From the NCBI RefSeq assembly GCF_000219535.2, contig NZ_CP007806.1, positions 2,948,501-3,012,500 on the forward strand: DNA of 64,000 nt, in the 5' to 3' direction. Of the stretch, positions 52,201 to 60,200 are shown one piece after another. The stretch comes from Brevibacillus laterosporus LMG 15441 (GTDB taxonomy: Bacteria; Bacillota; Bacilli; Brevibacillales; Brevibacillaceae). The notes beneath the pieces are model-generated. The model searched no databases. It saw nothing but the letters and a program-made list of their open reading frames with translations, and was not told the DNA's origin. The first letter of the stretch is position 1; each line of letters starts with the position of its first letter. Made by a program: the position numbers and the translations under genes.

Positions 52201-54037
52201 ACATAACATAGGCTAAATTAGATGGGGTACTAATCGGTTCAAGATTGGTTGTGAGATCCTGATAAGAAGATTCTTCATCCACAGCAAGACATTTTCCAGC
52301 AAAGGTGATTCTCTCTTGTAAATGACTATGTACCACTACCAGTTTGGCATCCGTATCCTCTAGCATGTAGCGAATTCGCTCTTCTGGATACCCTGGATCA
52401 ATCGGAACGTAGGCCCCTCCGGCCTTCAGGATTCCTAGCAGCCCAACTATCATGTCCATGGAACGCTCGACCAAAATACCAACAAGTTGATCAGGAGCTA
52501 CTCCTTCTGCTCTTAGAGTACGTGCCAATTGGTTTGCTCGTTCATTTAACTCACGGTATGTGAGGTGCGCTCCTTCACAGACGATAGCAACTTGATCCGG
52601 GGTACGCTCAACCTGACTTTCAAATAACTGATGAATCGTTTGCTGCTGTAGATTCTTTACTGTTGTATCGTTGAACTTCTCAAGGATCAATGTTTTCTCG
52701 AAAGGAGTCAACATCTCAATCGAGAAGAGTTTTGCATTTGGGTCGCTTAGTATCCCTTCTGTCATTTGTAGCACATGCCCAGCAATACGCTCGATGGTAG
52801 ATTCGTCAAAGCGATTTTGGTGATAAGTAATTCGTAATTCTACGTCCTCGTTCATGACGATTTCCAAGCAGAGCGGATAGTTGGTTAATTCGTTCATCTC
52901 GAAGGACCGTACTGACAAATCGGAAAATTTGTTCATCAGACTAAAATCCATCGGGTAGTTCTGAATGATCATAATAGAATCAAATATCGACTCCTGATGA
53001 TCCAGTTGGGTCCATTTTTTAACATCAACAAGTGGACTTGCCTCAAAAGCTTCTCGGGCTTTCACTTGTTGGTGAACCATTTGCAGCAAATTGATAATTG
53101 TCTCGTCTGAGCGGTTTTGTACACGGAACGGTAGTGTATTGATAAAGAGACCTACCATTTGATCGATCCCTTTGATCGGTGCTGTACGTCCCGAACTCGT
53201 TACGCCAAACACAACGTCCTGATTGTTATTGTAGCGTTGCAGCACCATGCCCCAAACGGTATAAAAAAAGGTAGCAATCGTAATATTCTGCTCTTGGACA
53301 AATGCTTGTAAACGTTTGGTCAATCCTTGAGTGAAACCATATGTATAGCTTTTCCCCTGTTTCATAGCTTCAAGGCTATATTCTTTACGGGCAAGTACGT
53401 CTGATTTTGTGTCGAATCCATCAAGCAGGTTTTTCCAAAATAAAGTAACTTCTTCCTTCTTCTGCTGAGACTGACTCCATTTGATAAAATCCTTAAATTT
53501 ACTTTTCTCTTTTGCCGTATGCTCCTGTCCTGCTTTAAGATTATGATAAGCTTGGAAAAATTCGTTCAGTAAAACACCATTACTCCAGCCATCATACAAA
53601 ATATGATGATTTGTAATAATCATTTCATATTGATTGTCCGTCAATTTACACAAAGTAACACGGAACGGCTCGATATGTAGATGCAAAGGTTCCTGGAGGT
53701 CTTGTTGCTTCACACTTGCAAGCTTCTCCATTTTTTGTTCTGCAGGTACTATCGACAGGTCAATCTGTCTAAAAGAAACCGGCTTGTCCTTTAAAATGAT
53801 CTGCACAGGTTTTTCTAAGTTTTCCCATCGATATATCGTGCGTAGCATCTCATTCTGTTGGGCCATGTAATCCCATGCTTGTTTCATTAGCTCTGGTTGA
53901 ACACTGCCTTCCAGATTTAACGACAACTGTTCATAATACTCTCTACTTTCAAGATTATATAAATAGTAAAATAATATCCCTTCTTGAGAAGGCGTTAATC
54001 CCAAAATTTCTTCGACGTTCGCTTTGTCAATCTTCAT
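46289..54037 (-). CDS. NRPS, C - A - T - C - A(with inserted methyltransferase) - T - C-lobe fragment
   Basis: I start this at the ATG at 54037 (MKIDKANVEEIL) because GGGGG lies just upstream and the 48 codons before it look like non-coding AT-rich DNA; the result is 2582 residues. The order is C (10-445, HHILYDG), A (465-955, pocket D-P-L-Q-M-G-M-V-W), carrier (Ser1005), C (1060-1495, HHIISDG), and a second A (1510-2290) carrying a methyltransferase at about 1655-1900 between motifs A2 and A3 (pocket D-V-L-Q-M-G-L-V-Y). The carrier (Ser2339 in LGGNSLLLVRMH, a style common before ketosynthases) and a C-lobe fragment (2400-2582) follow. Both pockets resemble the small-residue glycine-type class but are not exact. 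The carrier style and gene order suggest it hands its chain to the KS of the next protein. Confidence 0.9.
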   Translation of the reverse strand: MKIDKANVEEILGLTPSQEGILFYYLYNLESREYYEQLSLNLEGSVQPELMKQAWDYMAQQNEMLRTIYRWENLEKPVQIILKDKPVSFRQIDLSIVPAEQKMEKLASVKQQDLQEPLHLHIEPFRVTLCKLTDNQYEMIITNHHILYDGWSNGVLLNEFFQAYHNLKAGQEHTAKEKSKFKDFIKWSQSQQKKEEVTLFWKNLLDGFDTKSDVLARKEYSLEAMKQGKSYTYGFTQGLTKRLQAFVQEQNITIATFFYTVWGMVLQRYNNNQDVVFGVTSSGRTAPIKGIDQMVGLFINTLPFRVQNRSDETIINLLQMVHQQVKAREAFEASPLVDVKKWTQLDHQESIFDSIMIIQNYPMDFSLMNKFSDLSVRSFEMNELTNYPLCLEIVMNEDVELRITYHQNRFDESTIERIAGHVLQMTEGILSDPNAKLFSIEMLTPFEKTLILEKFNDTTVKNLQQQTIHQLFESQVERTPDQVAIVCEGAHLTYRELNERANQLARTLRAEGVAPDQLVGILVERSMDMIVGLLGILKAGGAYVPIDPGYPEERIRYMLEDTDAKLVVVHSHLQERITFAGKCLAVDEESSYQDLTTNLEPISTPSNLAYVMYTSGSTGKPKGVVITHQSVINQVDGITDRIDFSPGKSILCITTISFDPFILETFLSLSKGVKVVIASEAQQADPKVLSEIIWKEKIDMLQMTPPRMQMLLSSMHGTERVKCLEGVREIMLGGEAPPVSLLQTLRTYTGARLYNMYGPTETTVWSSVAEIKTGEAITVGKPLMNKYFYVLSAQNQLQPIGVAGELCIAGEGLAKGYWNLPELTAKKFVENPFVPGSLMHKTGDLAKWLPDGTIECLGRIDHQVKIRGYRIELGEVEAQLVKIKDVREAVVVAREDQEGTKHLCAYFVADKQLTVNELKRSLSSELPNYMVPSYFMQVDKLPHSPNGKIDRKSLPAPEGISINTGVEYVAPRTELEIKMVQIWSEILQVEKIGIHDNFFELGGHSLRASQFISKLRKVSNKQISLRAVFHTPTIAELASLIESEASIANGHIERAPVQDYYPISSAQKRLFVLDKMEQGSTTYNMPAMITLKGNVDRNRLEKAFHQLIDRHEALRTSFHFINNEVVQQIHSKVTFSISEHSLLEYMDEEIGQSELIKQIVEAFVQPFDLQQAPLLRVKLVHIEKEEYLLLFDMHHIISDGSTLELFIEEFMSLYAGKSLPELAIQYKDYTVWHNSQGASDEWAKKEQYWLSQFAEEIPILHLPTDFPRPPLKSFRGDSIWMGLNKEETAAINQFAFENNVTPFMVLLAAYHFLLATYSGQNDQVIGSPIAGRTHADLQNVMGMFVNTLPIRNRVDQEDSFVSFLARVKQNVLLAYEHQEYPFEELVQKLDVERNVDRNPVFDTMFILQNMDSKELTLEDISISQLEFPNKTSKFDLTLEAKVREGRYHFRLEYCKDLFLKRTAEQLLKHFIHFVQMVTKNPNLTFESLELLLPEEKNQLLVEFNDTAMFYDKDKTIHQLFAERVKLTPNQIALMCEERSLTYQELDERANQIAHYLLEHHRVQPNQLIGILIERSEFILIAMLGILKAGAAYVPIDPVLPDERVKVIVNEASISVVLSTSRFIHQLNALQWECPTLDTFVCLDKDEITSIDANQTNDLIDQKLWNHIGSVGNDEISIGGWVSSYTGQPLSLEEMSEYSKNVLHKLKPHLHSQTRVLEIGCSSGLTMFELAPYVGSYYGTDLSDVIIEKNRQRMLREGVPNIKLATLPAHEIDQLDERDFDVVILNSVIQYFPNHNYLRFVLAKALELMGKNGVLFVGDIMDLSLKEEMIQSLTEHKKTQIQDDKHRTKTEFTTELFISRSFLEDWLSKHDKVTHVTFSQKEHTIENELTRYRYDALFTIDKACLSEDALTKKNVSIQRRQQHGASMINSQSTEAIHTLIDANSLCYVCFTSGSTGKPKGVMIEHRGVHNFIEAAVKIIPFQEGKRLVSVTNISFDVLVLETFVPLLKGVTVVIATEGEQRDPKRLSRLIINKEASMIQVTPSRLQLLMNDKECHRSLHLLEVIMIGGEAFSTVQLNGLQAITQAKLFNLYGPTETTVYSAIADLTNEETVTIGQPIGNTRIYIVNKDNKLVPLGVQGELCIAGDGVARGYLNQPKLTSEKFVSDPFHADSSVRMYRTGDLARWCEDGTLEYLGRSDHQVKIRGYRIELGEIEQRLLSHDEITEAIVLSSEDTFGNKILIAYIVAHNELSVAPLREFVKEALPEYMVPAHFVQIEKMPLTPSGKADRKALENTTSRLSTGTAFVAASNEIEEVLLSIWEELLGVTGFGVHDNFFDLGGNSLLLVRMHSRVDEKYPNHVTVTDMFTYPSISKIANLIMHGDKEQARTFTLPSIPMGRDYFASNQMSEPGSIFEAELTSATMLKLQRLAEVEQVSIDDIFVAAYAFLLSQISGSEQVSVQLLMQAPNQFMSLDVDISSMTNFSELFRYVHQKQKAEEEIKVYEADRLSGLVMSKEPFTVTPLLYRKGLATKRSEINDLFDILLEIESGSNYINFRLDYQPQRLRSEKMKELLHAYRKLLAMILEN
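48338..49075 (-). other. Methyltransferase domain inserted between A2 and A3
   Basis: Residues about 1655-1900 carry an SAM motif (VLEIGCSSG at 1715), YYGTDLS and DVVILNSVIQYFP. The adenylation motif AAYVPID lies before the insert (about 1590) and FTSGSTGKPKG after it (1949). Backbone N-methylating inserts usually lie between A8 and A9; A2-A3 inserts are known for side-chain methylation. Confidence 0.82.
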
Positions 54038-54209
54038 TGTTTCCCCCATATACATCCACTCCATTTGTACTCTTGTCGGCCTTCTATTCAGTTCAAAAAC
54101 GTACTTAGAAAAACAGAAGTTGATGAAAAAAGAAAAATGTACATACGCCAGAAAATTCCATGACTTAACAATATCATACAATTAAAAAAAATTCACTAAT
54201 ACTATAATA

Positions 54210-54256
54210 AAATAAGGAAAAAAGGTAAGACCGTGGTTTTTATCCCAAGGTCTTAC
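54210..54256 (-). terminator. Rho-independent terminator inside the NRPS cluster
   Basis: GTAAGACC (54225-54232), then a mismatch and TGG, pairs with the strand at 54245-54256. On the minus strand it is followed by TTTTTTCCTTATTTT. It lies 17 bases past the stop of the 2587-aa NRPS and upstream of the next NRPS. I see no convincing promoter in the rest of this 235-base gap. Confidence 0.75.
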
Positions 54257-54272
54257 TTCCAATCCATTTTAT

Positions 54273-57200
54273 TTAAAACTGAAAGTCCAATTGATCAGAA
54301 ATATCCATTTCGATTAAGTCATAGGATTCAGCAATCTCTATATCACTTAATTTTGTACCCGCTTCATTAACAATGATCGTTAGCAGCTTAAGAAAGGATT
54401 CTCCGAGAATGTTGATCGTACTCTCTGTAAATAATGCATTGGCATACTCAAATTGAAATACTAACTCCTCATCAGCTTCTATCGTAATGACGCTTACATC
54501 AAATTTAGACATACGATATTTATAATCAAAGCGAGATATGGATAGCTTATCAGTAGCATCATTACCTTCTGTGATGTAAGGCTCCTCAATATTTTGCAGG
54601 ATAAACATGGTGTCAAACAGAGGATTTCTGGACTCATCCTTTGCTGCATCCAGCTTTTCTACGAGCATGTCAAATTGATAATCCTGATGATCAAAGGCTT
54701 GTAACACATGCTCCTTAACCATAAGCAGGAACTCGGTAAATGTCTGTTGCGTATCAGATTGTATTCGGATGGCCAATGTATTGACAAACATACCGATTAC
54801 CTTTTCCAAATCTGCATGATGTCTGCCAGCAATCGGTGTTCCGATAATGATATCCTGTTGATGAGCGTATTTGGATAGCAGCACGTGATAGGCAGCAAGT
54901 AACACCATGTAAAGTGTTGTACCTGTAGTGCTAGCTAGATTACGCAATCCTAACGTCAATTCTTTATCGGCAAAGAACTCAACAAAACTACCCTCAAAGC
55001 TTTTCACAGACGGACGCGGATAATCTGTTGGCAACCCAAGCACAGGTAATTGACCGCTAAATTGCTCTAACCAGTAATTCTCTTGACCTTGCATAACCTC
55101 AGACGCCAGTAGCTTGTTTTGCCAAGCTGAAAAATCCTTGTATTGAATTCTTGGTTCTGGAAGTTGCTTTTCCTGATAGAATTGCACCAGTTCATCTAAC
55201 AAAATAGCTATGGATGACCCATCCATGATGATATGATGCATATCCAGAACAAGTACATGGTATTCATCTTCTACTGTGACCACGAAAACACGTAGCAGTG
55301 GTGCCTTGCTCAAGTCAAAAGGAGCCACAAGTGACTGCACAACGGAGTAGAGCTGTTCGTGTGTTGAGGTCACTTCTTTTATGTCTAGCTCCAGCTTCTC
55401 CTGAACATATTGAACAGGCTCTCCTCTTTCCCATCCGAAAGAAGTACGAAGAATCTCATGACGCTCCACCAGTTTTTGAAAGGCTTGATGTAGACGCTGT
55501 TTGTCCACTTTTCCCTCAATAATAAACATATTCGGAATATTATAGGCGATACTCTCTGAATCACGTAGATTTACAAGAAACATCCGTTTTTGTGCAGAAG
55601 AAAGCTGGTAGGCTTCTTGTTTTTGGACAGGTTGGATTATCGGATAAGCTTTTTTTCCACTGCTCTCTACTAGCTGTGCTAAGTCTTTGATGATAGGTCT
55701 GTCAAAAAAGTCCCGTAACGAGATATCTACCTGTAGCTCCTTATTGATACGTGAGATGACGGTCGTTGCCTTGAGTGAATGGCCACCGTTTTCAAAGAAA
55801 TGATCTTCAATACCTATCCCAGCCGTATCAAGCACGCTTTCCCAGATCGCAATTATTTTTTCTTCAATCTTGTTACGCGGTGCTACGTATTTGCTTTCTA
55901 GTACATTTCGATCAGGTTTTGGCAACGCCTTGCGATCTACCTTGCCATTTGCAGTCAAGGGGAGTTTCTCCATTTTTACGAAGAAGGCTGGAATCATATA
56001 GTCTGGCAATGTATTTGCTAAATGACTTTTCAACTGATTAATTGGCACATCTTGTTTTAGCACCACATATGCACATAAGCTCTTCTGACCTCTTGCATCC
56101 TCAATATCCATTACTACTGTTTCTAAAATATTGGGATGATTGTTGATCTGATTCTCAATTTCCTCCAATTCAATACGGAATCCCCGAATTTTAACCTGAT
56201 AATCTTTACGCCCAAAAAACTCAAGTGTTCCATCAGAGAGCCATCGTCCCATGTCTCCTGTTTTATAGAGTCGTACCCCTTTATGATCAGCAAATGGATC
56301 GTCCATAAATACTTTGGCGGTTCTTTCTGGATCATGTAAATAACCTCGTCCAACCCCTATGCCAGACACACAAATTTCACCTTTAATTCCAACCGGGCAA
56401 AGATTCATTTTTTCATCCACGATGTACACCTTAAAATTGTGCAGAGGTTTACCAATCGGAACGATTTCGCTCTGAGGCAATTGATCTATGATATGAATCG
56501 TAACATCGTCTGACGCCTCACTAGGCCCATAAGCATTCGCTAGCGGAATATGCGGGAAGAGCTTAAACCATCTCGCTACCAGGCTACGTTTAATTGCTTC
56601 TCCTGTGACACTTACATATCGAAAACAATCTAACGACAAGTTGTTTTCTTCTACATGATCTAACATCACAGACAAAACAGATGGAACAACTTGGAAGATG
56701 TTTATCCGATCTTGAATAATTTGTTCAATGCAAGCGTTAGGCTCCATTGTCATCTGATTATCATAAATAATGGTTGTTCCACCTAAGATAATAGATGTAA
56801 AAAATTGCCACACCGAAATATCAAAGCAGTGAGAAGCTGTTTGAGCGATTCGACAATCTTCACCCAAATTAAGCCGCTGTTTCATCATATGTAGATGATT
56901 CGTAAGTCCGATATGCTCTACCATCGACCCTTTTGGCTTGCCCGTTGATCCTGATGTATAAATGATATAAGCAAGTTGATTAGGCTCAACCCTCACTCTG
57001 AGGTCATCTTTCATTTCCTGATTGATGGCATCCATTTGAGCATCGAGGCAAAGAATGGTGCCCTTGTAGTTTTGTTTAATCTCAGGCGTTACAAATGCAG
57101 ATATAGTTATCAGTACCGTCGCTCCTGAATCTTCGAGAATACCCATAATTCGCTGTATAGGATAGGCCGTATCAATAGGGATATAAGCCCCACCTGCTTT

Positions 57201-60200
57201 CCAAATCCCTAGAATACTTTCCATCATTGGAATGGAGCGTTCTAAGAAAACAGCAACGATCTCTTCCTTTTGCAAACCAGTTCTTTGGATAAACCGCGCC
57301 ATTTGATTTGCCCGAGCATTTAACTCTTCATACGTGATTTGTTGATCTCGATGTATCGCAGCAATGTCAGTAGGTCGACATTCCACCTGCTCTTCGAATA
57401 ATTCATGCACCGTTTTGTCCATTGGAAAATCACATGTAGTGTTATTAAAATCATCGAGAATTTGTTTCTTTTCCTGTTTTGTCAACATCGTAAGATCAGA
57501 AATAGGTTGTTCTGGATTCTCCACAATGGATTCAAGCAGCTCTCGATAATGCTCCATCATCCGGCTAATGGTGGTAGAAAAAAAGATATCCATGTTATAT
57601 TCCGCTACCAACAGTAGGCCGTCTGGATGCTCTGCGATATCAAACAAAAGGTCAAACATAGACGTGCCTCTATCAATTTCCGGATGAATCAGCGTCTCAT
57701 CAGAGAGTTTAAAATCTGTGCGACGAGTATTTTGCAATGTGAACATCACCTGAAAAATGGGCGTGATGTTTTTGGTACGTTCAGGTTGTAAAACCTCCAC
57801 TAATTTTTCAAATGGAACATCCTGATTGGAAAACGCTTCAAGCGTAACCTCCCGCACTTGCTTTAAGAGTTGAGTAAATGTTGGATTATCCGCCAATTGA
57901 GAGCGTAATACAATTGTATTAGCAAAGAATCCAATCATCCCTTCAGTCTCCAAGCGTGTCCGATTAGCAATTGGAGAACCAACTAGGATATCTGTTTCGC
58001 CCGAATATCGACTAAGCAATACGTTAAACGCTGACAGCAAAGCCATATAAAGAGTCACACCTTGACGCTTGCAAAGAACATGTAATTTCGTAACAAGCTC
58101 TTTCGGCATAACTAACGTGTCCCGCTGACCTGCACCACTGGCTACACTCGGACGAGTCCGGTCTATTGGTAATTGCAAAACAGGTAAATCTCCAGCCAAC
58201 TGCTTTTTCCAATAGGCTAGTTGCTGATTCATCACTTTACCATCTAGCCATTTACGCTGCCATGCGGCAAAATCGGCATATTGTAGCTGCATTTCTGGTA
58301 AAGGTGACGGTTTTCCTTGGCTAAATGCTTCATATAAAACAGATAACTCATGTGTAAATATCTGTAAGGACCAACCATCCATAATAAGGTGATGCATGGT
58401 GTAATAAAAGACATAATTCTCATCATCTTTTTTGAATAATATGAACCGCACCAACGGACATTTCGTTAAATCAAACGGTCGATTAGCATCCTCATTGGCC
58501 ATATCAATGATACGCTGATGGCGTTCTGAAGCCACAACGTCACTCATATCAATCACCGGAATGCGAATGGGCTGGAATGGATAACTGACCTGATAAGGTT
58601 TTCCGTCTTTTGAGATAAAGCTGGTGCGCAGAATTTCGTGTCGACGAATAATCTCATTGACTGCACGCTCCAGAGCATCAATGTTCAAATTCCCTTTGAG
58701 TGTATTTGCCACTGGGACATTATAGGTTGCACTTCCAGGTTCAAGCTGCTCAACAAACCAAACTCCCTGCTGTGTATACGATAGGACAAGATCACTATCG
58801 CGTGACACCGGAACTAATGGAACTGATACAGATTGCTCTCCGGAAGCTATGATTTCGTCAATTTGTTTTCCCATTGCTTGGATCGTTGGATTTTCAAAGA
58901 ACGTTCGCAAGGATATTTCGATATGAAACGTATGGTATATTCTCGATAACAACTGAGTAGCTAGTAGGGAATGGCCACCACTATTAAAAAAATCATCAAT
59001 GATACTAATGCGATCAATTCCTACTATTTCTTTCCAAAATCCAGCTAAAATGAGCTCTGTTTCTGTAATAGGTTCAATAAGCGGTGTATTGCTTTCCTCT
59101 CGTTCTATTAAAGGAGCCGGCAATGCTTTTCGATCTACTTTCCCATTTGGAGTAACCGGCACATGATCCAAATAAATAAACGCAGCAGGGATCATATGCA
59201 CTGGCAATTTCTTCTCTGCATAGCTGCGAAGCTCACTAGCGGAAAGTATCTCTTGATTGTAGGTCGTAAAATAAGCAATCAGTTGCTTGTTGCTATTTTG
59301 ATCTTCTCTCATGATTACTACTGCATCTCGAATTTCTGGATGCTGACCCAAAACAGCTTCAATTTCACCTAATTCAATTCGAAATCCGCGGATTTTCACC
59401 TGATCATCCTTGCGTCCGATGTAGCTTAAAGTCCCATCTGGCAAGTACCGAACAATATCCCCGGTCTTATATAAACGATCCGTTGCGTTTGGTGAAAATA
59501 TATTCTTTATGAAGCGTTCATTTGTGATCTCTGGTCGATGTAAATATCCTAGAGCAAGACCAGGCCCTCCTACATACAGCTCACCTGGAACTCCGATAGG
59601 GACGATTTGTAAATATTGATCGAGAACGTAGACCTGAGTATTAGCAATAGGCTTCCCGATTGGGATTGATAAAGCATCAGCAGGGACTTGCGTAACATGA
59701 TGGGTCGTAGTAAACGTTGTACATTCTGCCGGACCATAAACATTAATCAGCTTCTTCGGCTTACCTTTTTCTAAGGCTATTCTTACCCATTTCGCATCAG
59801 CCGCTTCTCCCCCGAATAAAACCGTAATATTTGTAAACATGTCAGGACTTTCCCCTGCATATTGGTTGAACAGGGCAGTCGTGCATAGCATCACGGTTAT
59901 CCCATAACGTTGAATCTCTTTCTGGAAAGCATACGGAGATAGAACAACGTCCGGCGCAATAAGCACAAGCGTCGCACCATGCAGTAGCGTCCCCCATAGC
60001 TCAAAGGTAAATGCATCAAAGGATGTGTTATTAATCTGCGCTAAACGATCGCTAGGCTCCCATTCTATATAGGAATGATTTTTTACGAGACGAACAATCC
60101 CCTGATGTGTAACCCTTGTCCCTTTTGGGATACCTGTTGATCCGGAGGTATAGATAACATAGGCCATATTCATAGCAGTAGCGTTGCTATTAGGTGTTGA

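Noticed and set aside
54038-54181. 48-codon N-terminal extension of the 2582-aa NRPS (beginning MYDIVKSW)
   Set aside because: The extension is AT-rich and unlike an NRPS N-terminus, and a GGGGG ribosome site sits directly before the internal ATG at 54037, where a normal condensation-domain start begins.
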